Part shown: piece by piece, positions 10,047 through 19,522 of the stretch | How positions within the stretch are numbered: the stretch's first letter is position 1 | How the letters are laid out: each line of letters starts with the position of its first letter | Program-made: the position numbers and the translations under genes | Source of the DNA: Sphingobacterium paucimobilis HER1398 | Lineage (GTDB): Bacteria > Bacteroidota > Bacteroidia > Sphingobacteriales > Sphingobacteriaceae | Reading direction: 5' to 3' | Assembly: GCF_000416985.1 (NCBI RefSeq) | Contig: NZ_ATDL01000015.1 | Coordinates: 620,001-684,000 of the forward strand | DNA: 64,000 nucleotides | Notes under the pieces: generated by a model | What the model was told of the DNA's origin: nothing | Database searches by the model: none | Seen by the model: only the letters and a program-made list of their open reading frames with translations

Positions 10047-10077
10047 CAAAGCTATGAAACCAGCATGATCTTTCAAA
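10047..10077 (-). promoter_or_regulatory. Esterase promoter TTTTG-19-TAGCTTTG
   Basis: On the minus strand a -33 element TTTTG (10078-10074) is separated by 19 bases from an exact -7 box TAGCTTTG (10054-10047). The predicted start lies near 10043, giving a leader of about 24 nt before the esterase ATG. Confidence 0.7.
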
Positions 10078-10108
10078 ACCGCATTAACAACCAATTCAAT
10101 ATGCGGTT
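10077..10108. repeat. Inverted repeat overlapping the esterase -33 element
   Basis: AACCGCAT (10077-10084) and ATGCGGTT (10101-10108) form a perfect 8-bp inverted repeat with a 16-nt spacer. It abuts the -33 element of the esterase promoter and lies about 100 bases before the cytochrome gene. There is no T-tract in either direction, so an operator is likelier than a terminator. The regulator is unknown. Confidence 0.5.
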
Positions 10109-10204
10109 ATCAAATGTTTTACTAACTCAGAAACATATTTTCATGACTTTACCATGACAATATCAAAAAAATCATTATCTTGCCTGTAGCAAAAACTAAT
10201 AACC

Positions 10205-10618
10205 ATGATAAATCGTTCGAAACTTATTATTCTATCTGCCATTACCAGCGTGGTTCTTGGAGTCAGTGCATTTACAAACGCACCTGCCACACTACAGGCT
10301 GACGGTCCCAAAAATTTAAAGGTACTTCCTAAAAACATATCCCATGAAGACTTAGGGGCAGTAATGAAAGGCTTTAATGCCGCTCTAGGTGTCAAGTGCA
10401 ACCATTGTCATGCCCCAAAAACGAATGGGGAAAAAGGATTAGATTTTGCCAGTGACGCCAATCACCAAAAAGACATCGCACGATCAATGATGAAAATGAC
10501 GAAAAAGATCAACGCAAAATACTTCAAGCATGAACATGAAGGTCTTATTCAAAACATTACCTGCGAGACCTGTCATAATGGAAACAAGGAACCCAAGACT
10601 ATAGCGGTGAAACCTTAA
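10205..10618 (+). CDS. Small di-haem c-type cytochrome
   Basis: 137 residues exported by an N-terminal signal/anchor (hydrophobic residues 7-22). Two haem c attachment motifs are present: CNHCH (65-69) and CETCH (120-124). Methionines at 95, 96 and 98 are candidate axial ligands. The pattern NLKVLPKNISHEDLGAVMKGF before the first haem resembles the photosynthetic reaction-centre cytochrome c subunit family, which in non-phototrophic Bacteroidota is found as small periplasmic electron carriers. It is monocistronic and divergent from the esterase. The electron partner is unknown. Confidence 0.88.
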   Translation: MINRSKLIILSAITSVVLGVSAFTNAPATLQADGPKNLKVLPKNISHEDLGAVMKGFNAALGVKCNHCHAPKTNGEKGLDFASDANHQKDIARSMMKMTKKINAKYFKHEHEGLIQNITCETCHNGNKEPKTIAVKP

Positions 10619-10723
10619 ACTTTTACATTTATTAACTACATATTTGGATATAAATCTGTATTTTTCCTGTATAAAAGACAGATCGTCGATCGGACGATAA
10701 AACACTAATACAGGTTTATATCC

Positions 10724-11950
10724 ATGAAAATACTCCACACCGCTGACTGGCATTTAGGAAAACGTCTTGACTTTGTTTCAAGACTGGAAGAACAAAAGGA
10801 GGTTTTAGATGAAATATGCCAAATAACAGAGCAGCAACAGGTTGACTTGGTCATTGTAGCTGGCGATCTCTTTGACACGTTCAATCCATCCGTAGAGGCG
10901 ACAGAATTATTATATCATACATTAAAACGGCTTACAGCCAATGGAAAACGTCCAGTAATTGCTATTGCTGGAAATCACGACTCACCCGATCGTATAGATT
11001 CGGTAGATCCTTTGGCTAAAGCTTGCGGAATCATTTTTATCGGTTATCCAAATGCCATTATCGGTACATTTGAAAGTGAAGATCACTTCCAAATTACAAA
11101 ATCAGACCATGGTTTTATAGAACTTCAGCTTAAGCATATTCCTTACCCCGTACGGGTGTTAACCACACCATATGCCAACGAAATCCGGCTTAAGCAATTT
11201 ATGGGGATTGAAGACAAATCTGAACAATTAAATCAATGGCTCAGCACACATTGGAACATACTGGCAGAAAAATATTGCGATAATCTAGGCGTCAACCTTT
11301 TGACAGCGCATCTGTATATGATGGAACGTGGTGGCGAATTATTAGAGGAACCCGAAGGGGAGAAACCTATTAAAATAGGCAATGCCGATATAACCTATAC
11401 GGACGGTATTCCGGAAGCTATCCAGTACACCGCCCTAGGACACCTACACCGCTATCAACATATCGCTGGCCATCGTTCTCCAGTGGTCTACTCCAGCGCT
11501 CCCCTATCTTATTCCTTTTCGGAAGCAGGACAAGGAAAAAAGGTTGTCCTCATCGATGCACAGCCACAACAGGATGTTCAGGTGACTCCTATCAGTCTAA
11601 GCAAAGGACGCAAGCTACATCGTAAGAAATTCAACCATGTCGATGATGCCGTAAGTTGGCTTCGTACCAATCCCGATACGCTGGTAGAATTGACCATGGT
11701 TACTGATTCTTATCTCTCTTCACAAGAGTTGAAACAGTTGCAGGATGCCCATGATGGTATTATACACATTATCCCGGTTCTCACAGAAATTCTCAATCCT
11801 ACCGATACCAACACACCTGTACGGCTCGATCAGGATATCTACGCCTTATTTTCGGATTATTTTAAAAGTAAATACGGTCAAGTGCCTAATGAAGAGATCA
11901 ACACGTTATTCAAAGAGGTCTTGACACATAATAAAGATATAGAAGGATAA
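10724..11950 (+). CDS. sbcD: Nuclease SbcCD subunit D (Mre11-type)
   Basis: Mn-dependent nuclease subunit that works with SbcC to cut hairpins and process blocked DNA ends. Metal motifs of calcineurin-like phosphoesterases are present: D8-W-H10, AGDLFD with Asp48, GNHD (83-86), and the late GHLHRYQ. The 408 residues match the family. The sbcC start follows 4 bases after its stop, so the two are translationally linked. The 105 bases before it hold a small hairpin (ATCGTC 10682-10687 with GACGAT 10693-10698) but no exact -7 box. Confidence 0.95.
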   Translation: MKILHTADWHLGKRLDFVSRLEEQKEVLDEICQITEQQQVDLVIVAGDLFDTFNPSVEATELLYHTLKRLTANGKRPVIAIAGNHDSPDRIDSVDPLAKACGIIFIGYPNAIIGTFESEDHFQITKSDHGFIELQLKHIPYPVRVLTTPYANEIRLKQFMGIEDKSEQLNQWLSTHWNILAEKYCDNLGVNLLTAHLYMMERGGELLEEPEGEKPIKIGNADITYTDGIPEAIQYTALGHLHRYQHIAGHRSPVVYSSAPLSYSFSEAGQGKKVVLIDAQPQQDVQVTPISLSKGRKLHRKKFNHVDDAVSWLRTNPDTLVELTMVTDSYLSSQELKQLQDAHDGIIHIIPVLTEILNPTDTNTPVRLDQDIYALFSDYFKSKYGQVPNEEINTLFKEVLTHNKDIEG

Positions 11951-11954
11951 AACT

Positions 11955-14900
11955 ATGCTACCCATATATTTAAGTCTAGAAGGTTTGTATTCTTATCAAA
12001 AGAAGCAAGAGATTGACTTTACTCAACTGACCGAAGGGGGATTATTTGGCATATTCGGATCAGTAGGGTCTGGTAAATCTTCCGTATTAGAAGCTATTAG
12101 TTTCGCCCTATATGGAGAAACCGAAAGACTCAACAAACAGGAGAAACGAGCCTACAACATGCTCAATTTAAAATCGGACACCGCGATTATCGACTTTCAC
12201 TTTTTGAACTTTGAAGGACGAAAATTCCGTTTTGTCGCACAATGGCGCCGCAAAAAGAAATTTGAAGAGACGACAAGTATCGAGCGGTATGCATACGAAT
12301 GGAAAGACGAAAACTGGTTGCCGTTAGAATCAGCTGATGGCGCCATCGTCACAAATCTTTCCTACCCCAATTTCAGAAGGACCATCATCATCCCGCAAGG
12401 ACAGTTTATGGAATTCCTAGAACTGAAAGGTAAAGAACGCTCCGATATGATGAAAGAGATCTTTTTTCTTAATCAATACGATCTAGGTCCTAAAGTCAGT
12501 CTACTCCAAAGCGATAACAACAAAAAGATCGAGCATATCAAAGGAGCCCTTACTGGTTATGAAGAAGTTTCTGAAGAGATAATCGTAACACATGAGGAGG
12601 CATTAATCGAAGCAAAAAAAAATGTAGAAAATGTCAAACTAGAGTTCGAAAGTATAGACAAGAAACTTCAAAGACTACGTATTGACAAGGAAAATAAGAC
12701 CGATCTCAACAGCAAGGAGGCAGAACTACAAAACCTTGATCTACAACTCCCCCAGATTAAGCGTTATGAAAAAGAGTTGCAACAATTTGAATCTGTATCT
12801 CAAAATTTTAAAGAGCCTATAAATAATCTTCATCATATCACGTTTAACCGCGAGCAGCTGTTGATCAAAATAGAAAAACTAAAAGATAACAAGCAGCTGT
12901 TAAATACAAGAATAGTAGAGACAAGTTCCCAAATGGAACTTATCAAAAATGACTATGAGGCACTACCCACCTACAAAAAAAGAATCGATGATTATAGGTT
13001 ATTGATCACCAATACCGATCTGCAACAACATAAAACAGAGCTACAAAACCGTATCGCACGCGGCACACCTATCATAGATCAAACCAGACTGAAGGAAGCA
13101 GAACTCTCCAAAAAGTTAGCAGAAGAGGAATCTCAGCTTGAAATCTTTAAGAGTTCACGTATGCAGACACAGGAATTGATAGCCATTGAGAACTGGTATC
13201 AGAAGCAAGAGCAGCTTCAAAAAGAGACTTCTGATCTACATGCCAATCTCCAAAAACAGAATCAGGAGTTAGTTTCCTATAGAGACCAGCTCTCCTCATT
13301 AAATCTATCCGAGACCAATTGGCAAGAAGAGCTACAAGTAAAGATTAATGACATTTCCTCCAAAAGCACCCTTCTTAAAGAGCGAGAGAATGCACTATTG
13401 ATCAAGCAAGAGCTCTCCCAATACGTTTTAAAACTCCAGGATGGCTCTCCATGTCCATTATGTGGATCTCTAGAACATCCAGCTCCAATGCACAAAGAGG
13501 ACTGGATAATCGAGGAGAATACCCTTGACAAGGAAAGGAGTACGTTGACACAGATGGACGAAAAACTAAGAGAACAGTTTTCCAAGGTATCAACAGTTAC
13601 CGTACTTATCAAGGAGAAGCTGAATAATATAGAAAGTTTAAAGCTGCAAGAAAAAGAACTCCAAGGTTTACTTTCTCGTCATGAGAACACGTTCCTGTGG
13701 AACGATTTTCAGAAAGAAAACCGCGATGCTTTTGAGGTCAAGAAAAGTCAAGCTCAACAGTTGGAGATCAAAATTACAGAACAAGAAAAATCGATCAAAG
13801 AAACACGAAAAGAAATCCAAGACACACAAGAGAATCTGGCTAAATATGTCAAATCGCTAGATGACCTGAAGAATCAAGTGACTATTGCTGAAGCAAAAAT
13901 AGCTCATAATCTGGAACAGTTGAAATCTATAGATAGCCAAGGATATATTAATACAGATAAAGCTACGCTGATAAAAGAGTTAGACGAGCTCGACATCAAG
14001 ATCATCACCGTAGAGAAACAGTATGCCGACTGGACTGAGATTTTGGTCCAAACAAAAACTCAATTTGCAGAAATTGCAGGACAATACACCGCGGCTCACG
14101 AGCAATACGTCTCCTTAACAGCCCAATTACAGGCTTTACAAGGAACGATCAACAGTTTGCTGAAAGAGTTTCAATTCGAAGACATTACCGTCGTGAAAGC
14201 GATTTTGGAAAAGAATGTTGACGTCTCCAAAACCCGAGAAAAAATTCAACAGTTCCACATGCAATACAATATGCTGCAAACTAGAATAGCAGAATTAAAA
14301 GAATTAACCAGAAGCAGTATATTTTCACAAGAACTCTTTGAAGAAACACTAGAAATTCATCGGCTGAAAAAAGAGGAGCTTGAGCTACAACTGGCACTGA
14401 GTGGTGCATTAGAAAAAGAACTTACACGTCTGACTATCGAACTTGGCAAGAAAAAAACACTGCTGTCAAGTTATGAACAACTCAATAGCCGTAAAGAAAA
14501 TTTAAAGATATTAGATAATATGTTCAAAGGTAATGGTTTCATCAATTACGTCTCCAGTATACACCTTACCCGTCTTTGTGAAATAGCCAACCAGCGCTTC
14601 CACCGCCTGACGAAAAATCAGCTCAGTCTTTGTCTCAATGAAAGCAATGAGTTTGAAGTTATCGATTATCTCCACGAAGGACATCAAAGATCCGTCAAAA
14701 CGCTCTCTGGTGGCCAGAGTTTTCAGGCATCGCTATGTCTAGCTTTAGCATTGGCTGAAAACATCCAATCATTGAACAAGGCAGACAGAAATTTCTTCTT
14801 TATTGACGAAGGATTTGGGACACAGGATGCCGAAAGTATAAATACCGTTTTCGACACTTTACAATACCTACATCATGAAAATCGAGTGGTAGGGATAATA

Positions 14901-14990
14901 TCCCACGTCGAAGAACTTAAAGAGCGCATGCCACGATCCATATCTGTCACAAAGGATCTCGAAAGAGGCAGTCAAATCACGTACAACTAG
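11955..14990 (+). CDS. sbcC: Nuclease SbcCD subunit C (Rad50-type ATPase)
   Basis: SMC/Rad50-like ATPase that bridges and unwinds DNA ends for SbcD. Walker A is G35-SVGSGKS-42. Long coiled-coil arms (about residues 180-480 and 530-870) flank a zinc hook C500-PLC-503 that dimerises two molecules. The ABC signature LSGGQSF and Walker B FFFIDEGFGTQD lie near the C-terminus. At 1011 residues the length fits SbcC. It is the second gene of sbcDC, closed by a strong terminator. Confidence 0.96.
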   Translation: MLPIYLSLEGLYSYQKKQEIDFTQLTEGGLFGIFGSVGSGKSSVLEAISFALYGETERLNKQEKRAYNMLNLKSDTAIIDFHFLNFEGRKFRFVAQWRRKKKFEETTSIERYAYEWKDENWLPLESADGAIVTNLSYPNFRRTIIIPQGQFMEFLELKGKERSDMMKEIFFLNQYDLGPKVSLLQSDNNKKIEHIKGALTGYEEVSEEIIVTHEEALIEAKKNVENVKLEFESIDKKLQRLRIDKENKTDLNSKEAELQNLDLQLPQIKRYEKELQQFESVSQNFKEPINNLHHITFNREQLLIKIEKLKDNKQLLNTRIVETSSQMELIKNDYEALPTYKKRIDDYRLLITNTDLQQHKTELQNRIARGTPIIDQTRLKEAELSKKLAEEESQLEIFKSSRMQTQELIAIENWYQKQEQLQKETSDLHANLQKQNQELVSYRDQLSSLNLSETNWQEELQVKINDISSKSTLLKERENALLIKQELSQYVLKLQDGSPCPLCGSLEHPAPMHKEDWIIEENTLDKERSTLTQMDEKLREQFSKVSTVTVLIKEKLNNIESLKLQEKELQGLLSRHENTFLWNDFQKENRDAFEVKKSQAQQLEIKITEQEKSIKETRKEIQDTQENLAKYVKSLDDLKNQVTIAEAKIAHNLEQLKSIDSQGYINTDKATLIKELDELDIKIITVEKQYADWTEILVQTKTQFAEIAGQYTAAHEQYVSLTAQLQALQGTINSLLKEFQFEDITVVKAILEKNVDVSKTREKIQQFHMQYNMLQTRIAELKELTRSSIFSQELFEETLEIHRLKKEELELQLALSGALEKELTRLTIELGKKKTLLSSYEQLNSRKENLKILDNMFKGNGFINYVSSIHLTRLCEIANQRFHRLTKNQLSLCLNESNEFEVIDYLHEGHQRSVKTLSGGQSFQASLCLALALAENIQSLNKADRNFFFIDEGFGTQDAESINTVFDTLQYLHHENRVVGIISHVEELKERMPRSISVTKDLERGSQITYN

Positions 14991-14996
14991 CTTAAC

Positions 14997-15027
14997 AAAA
15001 AAAGCTCCTATTATAAGGGAGCTTTTT
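14997..15027. terminator. Bidirectional terminator between sbcC and mqnA
   Basis: AGCTCC (15003-15008) pairs with GGAGCT (15018-15023), extended by A/T pairs into flanking A and T runs. The loop contains the mqnA stop codon (15011-15013), so the last codons of mqnA form one arm of its own terminator. Confidence 0.9.
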
Positions 15028-15754
15028 CTAATTCTTCTAAAGTTTTATAGAGTTCTAAATATCGCGCTATCGCCTGTCTCTTTTTATCCTCCAAATAAAA
15101 ATCCAAACTCTTCGTTAGATACAACTCGTAATTGAAATTCGGATATTCTGGTAGACCTTCTATTACGTCTTTAGGACGAGCGACCCCATCAGCTAAAGCT
15201 TGATTGAATTGATCGATAAACTCTGCGGACAACTCTTTATTCGCTACCCACACCGCATACGCAAAAGGTAATCCTGTAAATTCTTTCCAGAAATACCCTA
15301 AATCATATACGTAGGGAACAGTTTCCTTTTTCCCGAAAGTCCGATCTCCGATCAATACGTATGCATCTGCATCTCCTTCCCACACCACTTCTATATCATT
15401 CTTCCAATAGTATTTTAAGAGGATACGAGCTAGCCCATTAGAAGTTCTGGATTGAGGATCTAACCTTAGCGTCTTGATCTGTTCAATAGGTTTGTCGGAA
15501 AAGATGAAGACAGAATCCACCGCACCATCAGAACCTATACAATAATCTGTTATAATAATCGGATCAGCGATGTTCAACAACGCTGCAACAGGTATTATCC
15601 CGAGATCTGCTTCATTTGCAATCACCTTACGGGCACATTCCGCAGGATAATCCACACTCAGATCAATCACCTCCATAACAGACGAGGCCCTGATCCCCTG
15701 CAAAAAGGGCAATGTATTGGTATAGCTTACCGCCGAAACCCTTACTTTATTCAT
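15011..15754 (-). CDS. mqnA: Chorismate dehydratase of the futalosine menaquinone pathway
   Basis: MqnA dehydrates chorismate to 3-[(1-carboxyvinyl)oxy]benzoate, the substrate of MqnE. The protein has the periplasmic-binding-protein-like fold of the family. Its N-terminus MNKVRVSAVSYTNTLPFLQGI is characteristic, and ADLGIIPVAALLNI, IGDRTFG and YDLGYFWKEFTGLPFAYAVW match conserved MqnA blocks. Its ATG overlaps the stop of the upstream phosphatase gene by one base (TAATG), giving translational coupling. mqnE lies two genes upstream on the same strand, which fixes the pathway. 247 residues is a normal length. Confidence 0.92.
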   Translation of the reverse strand: MNKVRVSAVSYTNTLPFLQGIRASSVMEVIDLSVDYPAECARKVIANEADLGIIPVAALLNIADPIIITDYCIGSDGAVDSVFIFSDKPIEQIKTLRLDPQSRTSNGLARILLKYYWKNDIEVVWEGDADAYVLIGDRTFGKKETVPYVYDLGYFWKEFTGLPFAYAVWVANKELSAEFIDQFNQALADGVARPKDVIEGLPEYPNFNYELYLTKSLDFYLEDKKRQAIARYLELYKTLEELEKAPL

Positions 15755-16374
15755 TATAATAATCCTTTCAAATGTTCTGTATTGTAATAATCGGATATAG
15801 AAAAGACGTCATCTTCATAATCCAGCACATATAAAGCGGTATTTGTATGTGGAAAATCATCCATCCGACAAACAGGCACATTGGTAAGATGACATAACAT
15901 AATCCGCAAAGCACGTCCATGCATACACACCAAAATTCTTTCTTCGTCTTCTTTTGTCAGCATATAATCTATGGCCTGCCGTTGACGTAAGACCAATTCA
16001 TTAGGCGATTCTCCATTCTCCACACGCACATCCAGCTCATCATTACGCCAAGCACCTACCAGCTCTTCAAATCCTTTCATGATGGACGCATTCTGCTCCT
16101 GTCCTTCGTAAATTCCCCAACTGATTTCATCCAACCCCTCAAGTTGCTCAACAGCAATACTGTGTTGAAGAAATGGCTCAATCGTCTGATGGGTACGCAA
16201 TAAAGTAGAAGTATATATTTTATCGAAAGGTATATCCTTATACGTATCGTAAAATGCCGCAGCTTGTTTAAGACCATTTGCATTCAGAGGGGAATCTACT
16301 CCTCTGCCTTGTACGATACCTTTTAGATTGAGGTCCGTCTGTCCGTGTCTTATAAAATAGAAACTTTTCTTCAA
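15754..16374 (-). CDS. Histidine phosphatase family protein inside the mqn operon
   Basis: A cobC/phosphoglycerate-mutase-like phosphatase with the phospho-histidine motif R9-HGQT (FYFIRHGQTDLN), a later STLLRTHQT and the second catalytic His in CMHGRALR. It starts 9 bases after mqnE ends and overlaps mqnA by one base, so all three are co-transcribed. No ATG precedes the RHG motif. The only standard start is TTG at 16374 (TTG AAG AAA), a non-ATG start that suggests low or coupled translation. The known futalosine pathway has no phosphatase step; its substrate may be unrelated, or a pathway by-product. Function by family only. Confidence 0.85.
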   Translation of the reverse strand: MKKSFYFIRHGQTDLNLKGIVQGRGVDSPLNANGLKQAAAFYDTYKDIPFDKIYTSTLLRTHQTIEPFLQHSIAVEQLEGLDEISWGIYEGQEQNASIMKGFEELVGAWRNDELDVRVENGESPNELVLRQRQAIDYMLTKEDEERILVCMHGRALRIMLCHLTNVPVCRMDDFPHTNTALYVLDYEDDVFSISDYYNTEHLKGLL

Positions 16375-16383
16375 TGTATTAAT

Positions 16384-17574
16384 TTAATGTACTACAGGCA
16401 AAGCGTAATAGCGTTTAGATTTATCATCTTCAAAAACAACATCCTTATAGTCGGTTACGACATTATACAGCGTATCTCTTTCGATCGGGTGCCGACCTAC
16501 ATTTCGGATGAGTTCAACCAGTTGTTGTGTACTCATAGCAGGGGTCTGCTCCTCGGCACCAGCCATACTATAGATCTTAGTCGTATCATCCAAGGTACCA
16601 TCAATATCATCCACCCCGTAAGCAAGAGACATCTGGGCAGTATCTCTAGAAATCATTGCCCAATACGCCTTTATATGGTCAAAATTATCTAAATAAATAC
16701 GTGCCACAGCATAATTTCTTAAATCTTCGACAACAGACACTTCGGGGATACCAGACATCTGATTGTCCTTATTTCTAAATTTCAACGGGATAAACGTCTG
16801 AAACCCTCCGGTCTTGTCTTGTAGTTGCCGTAAGCGTTCCATATGATCCACTCGATGCCAAAACTCTTCCACATGACCATACAACATGGTGGCATTCGTA
16901 TTCATTCCTAAGCGATGTGCTTGCTCGTGTATATCCAACCATTGTTCAGCGGTACATTTGTCGTGCGCGATTTTCTCGCGTACCTCTGGATGGAATATCT
17001 CTGCCCCTCCTCCAGGCATCGAGTCCAAACCACACTCTTTAAGGTACTTCATACCGTCGTAATGACTTAACTTGGCTTTCTTAAAGATGTAATAATATTC
17101 TACAGGAGTCAATCCTTTAATATGCAATTCAGGTCTATGCGCTTTACATCTCTTGAAAAAATCGGCATAAAACTCCAGGTTTTGCTTAGGAACCACACCA
17201 CCTGTTATGTGCACTTCGGTCACCGCCTCATCATCATAGCTTCGAACGATATCCATCATACCGTCTACATCCATTTCCCAACCTTCGTCCCGTTGCTTGA
17301 TCAGTCGAGAATAGGAGCAGAACTTACAATCGTATACACATACGTTAGTAGGTTCAATATGAAAATTTCTATTGAAATAGGTAAGGTCACCGTGTTTCCG
17401 CTCTCTGATATAATTAGCTAAAACACCTAAGTAGTTTAATTCACCTTTTTGATAGAGCAGTACACCTTCTTCGAAAGTAATACGTTCTTGAGCAACAACC
17501 TTCTCTGCTATTCTTTTTAGATCTGTATCTGATTCATTTTTGATTAAAAAATCAAGCTCTTTGTTCGCATCCAT
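16384..17574 (-). CDS. mqnE: Aminofutalosine synthase (radical SAM)
   Basis: Joins the MqnA product to the adenosyl group of SAM to make aminofutalosine. The [4Fe-4S] motif is C79-VYDC83-KFC86 in HIEPTNVCVYDCKFCSYSR. Other family blocks are TEVHITGGVVP, GLDSMPGGGAEIF and YGVDDIDGT followed by KIYSMAGAEEQ. The last distinguishes MqnE from MqnC, its closest relative. It is the first gene of mqnE-phosphatase-mqnA, behind an exact promoter box. mqnB, mqnC and mqnD are not in the window. Confidence 0.9.
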   Translation of the reverse strand: MDANKELDFLIKNESDTDLKRIAEKVVAQERITFEEGVLLYQKGELNYLGVLANYIRERKHGDLTYFNRNFHIEPTNVCVYDCKFCSYSRLIKQRDEGWEMDVDGMMDIVRSYDDEAVTEVHITGGVVPKQNLEFYADFFKRCKAHRPELHIKGLTPVEYYYIFKKAKLSHYDGMKYLKECGLDSMPGGGAEIFHPEVREKIAHDKCTAEQWLDIHEQAHRLGMNTNATMLYGHVEEFWHRVDHMERLRQLQDKTGGFQTFIPLKFRNKDNQMSGIPEVSVVEDLRNYAVARIYLDNFDHIKAYWAMISRDTAQMSLAYGVDDIDGTLDDTTKIYSMAGAEEQTPAMSTQQLVELIRNVGRHPIERDTLYNVVTDYKDVVFEDDKSKRYYALPVVH

Positions 17575-17591
17575 ATGTCTTTCCTTCTATA

Positions 17592-17623
17592 CAAACTTAG
17601 CTAAAAAGCTTTGTATTCGCCAA
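17592..17623 (-). promoter_or_regulatory. mqn operon promoter TTG-21-TAAGTTTG
   Basis: The minus strand carries an exact -7 box TAAGTTTG (17599-17592) and a TTG at 17623-17621. The predicted start is near 17588, leaving a leader of about 14 nt before mqnE. Confidence 0.65.
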
Positions 17624-17657
17624 TACGAAATGGTAATATATGTGTCAACACCGATTG

Positions 17658-19496
17658 TTAAGATTCAGCAAATTGCTGCATATCAATCAGCTTACGATAC
17701 AAACCATTATTTAATAAAAGCTCATTATGAGTACCCACTTCTACGATTTTACCAGCATCCAACACAACAATTCGATCGGCATTTTGAATCGTGCTCAAAC
17801 GGTGGGCAATGACAACAGTCGTTCTATTCTCCATCAGCTTGTACAAAGAGTCCTGAACCAATCTTTCTGACTCGGTATCTAACGCTGATGTTGCCTCATC
17901 CAACAACATGATAGGCGGGTTTTTCAATACCGCTCTGGCGATACAGATACGTTGTCGCTGTCCTCCGGACAGTTTTGATCCCCGATCCCCTATATTCGTT
18001 TGATAGCCGTCTGTTGTATTCATGATAAAATCATGTGCATTGGCAATACGCGCAGCCTGCTCTACCTCTGCAGCTGTAGCTGATAGATTAGCGAAAGCAA
18101 TATTATTAAAGATCGTATCATTAAAAAGAATAGACTCTTGATTTACCGCCCCTATCAAAGCACGCAAAGAATCTTGATTAAGGTCGCGTAAATCGATACC
18201 ATCAAAATAAATAGCGCCCGCGGTCACATCCATAAAGCGAGGTATTAAATCGACAAGCGTAGTTTTCCCACCTCCAGATGGTCCCACCAAGGCTATCGTC
18301 TCTCCTTTACCAATCCGAAAATCGATTCCCTTTAACACATTCCGTTCACCATAACTAAACTCCACATCTTTGAACTGTATGGCCTCTTGAAAGGAATTTA
18401 CCACAACTGCATTGGGCTTATCCTCTACCAAGCACTTCTCATCAATGAGTTCCAATACACGCTCTCCTGCCGCCAACCCATTATGTATACCACTAAAAGA
18501 ATCCGTCAACGCTTTAGCAGGCCGCATTACCTGAGAAAACAAGGCAATATAACCGATAAATGCTTCAGCAGAAAGGTCTCCCTCTCCCGACAACACCAAA
18601 TTACCGCCATATAACAAAATGACCGCCACCATAACTACACCCAACAATTCCGAAACGGGCGAACTCATCTGTTGTCTGGCAGCCATTCTACGCATAATAG
18701 TCGCATAGCGTTCATTCTCTTCCTGAAAGCGGTTTTTGACAAAAAAAGTAGCGTTAAAAGATTTAATAATTTTAATTCCGGACAATGCTTCGTCCAAATA
18801 GGTAATCATATTAGCAAAAGACTCCTGTCCTGCTCGCGCTTCATGCTTCAGATTCTTCACGATCCGTGCTATTAAAAATGCTGATATCGGAATTACCGTT
18901 ATGGAGAATAAAGTCAATTGAGGCGAAATCAAGAACAAGGTAACCAAATAGGCTATGAGTTGAAGTGGTTCCTTAAAGACAACTTGAAGAGTCCCTGTTA
19001 CGGAGTACTGTACGGTACTGACATCAGAAGCAATTTTCGAGATAACATCCCCTTTTCTCTGATTGGTAAAGAACCCCAAATGAAGGTCCATAACACTGTC
19101 AAAGACAGCCTTACGCAATCTCAGCAGGGTATGAATTCTAAAGTTTTCCATAATTCTTTGGCAGAAATAACGGAATACATTCGAGATAAAAACAGATGCT
19201 ACAATAATAATGCAGATGTATTTAAGTGCTTCGTAGGGACCATATTCATAATAGAGACTTTGAGATAAGTAATTAAACCAATCTTTGATCGCATAAAAAT
19301 GCTCCGGTTTCTCCAAGAGAGGAACCACTGCCGAAGAAACTTCTTCACTATCTTTAAACAGAACAGATAATAATGGTATCAGTAATGCTAAATTCAACGT
19401 GCCAAATACAACGGTAATTATTGTACAAAAAACGTAGGGTATTGCAAATCTGCCTATTGGTTTAGCAAATGATAATAATCTAAAGTATGTCTTCAT
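17658..19496 (-). CDS. MsbA-like ABC exporter (fused membrane and ATPase domains)
   Basis: A half-transporter that dimerises to export lipids or hydrophobic compounds from the inner membrane. About six membrane helices occupy residues 15-330. The nucleotide-binding domain has Walker A GPSGGGKT (405-412), signature LSGGQRQR, Walker B IMLLDEATSALD and the H-loop IAHRLST. I chose the ATG at 19496 (612 residues, MKTYFRLLSFAKPIG). An upstream GTG at 19559 would add 21 atypical residues and lies ahead of the predicted transcription start. Lipid A export (MsbA) is plausible, but a multidrug role cannot be excluded. It lies upstream of mqnE on the same strand, with a separate promoter between. Confidence 0.88.
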   Translation of the reverse strand: MKTYFRLLSFAKPIGRFAIPYVFCTIITVVFGTLNLALLIPLLSVLFKDSEEVSSAVVPLLEKPEHFYAIKDWFNYLSQSLYYEYGPYEALKYICIIIVASVFISNVFRYFCQRIMENFRIHTLLRLRKAVFDSVMDLHLGFFTNQRKGDVISKIASDVSTVQYSVTGTLQVVFKEPLQLIAYLVTLFLISPQLTLFSITVIPISAFLIARIVKNLKHEARAGQESFANMITYLDEALSGIKIIKSFNATFFVKNRFQEENERYATIMRRMAARQQMSSPVSELLGVVMVAVILLYGGNLVLSGEGDLSAEAFIGYIALFSQVMRPAKALTDSFSGIHNGLAAGERVLELIDEKCLVEDKPNAVVVNSFQEAIQFKDVEFSYGERNVLKGIDFRIGKGETIALVGPSGGGKTTLVDLIPRFMDVTAGAIYFDGIDLRDLNQDSLRALIGAVNQESILFNDTIFNNIAFANLSATAAEVEQAARIANAHDFIMNTTDGYQTNIGDRGSKLSGGQRQRICIARAVLKNPPIMLLDEATSALDTESERLVQDSLYKLMENRTTVVIAHRLSTIQNADRIVVLDAGKIVEVGTHNELLLNNGLYRKLIDMQQFAES

Positions 19497-19514
19497 CCAA
19501 AAAACTAAGAATAG

Positions 19515-19522
19515 CAAAAATA
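19515..19522 (-). promoter_or_regulatory. ABC exporter promoter, -7 box TATTTTTG
   Basis: Exact TAnnTTTG match on the minus strand. It predicts a start near 19511 and a 15-nt leader to the ATG at 19496, which supports that start over the upstream GTG. Confidence 0.6.

Noticed and set aside
11955..14990. SbcC as an SMC- or defence-type ATPase
   Set aside because: Zinc hook CPLC and immediate linkage to sbcD make it ordinary SbcC.
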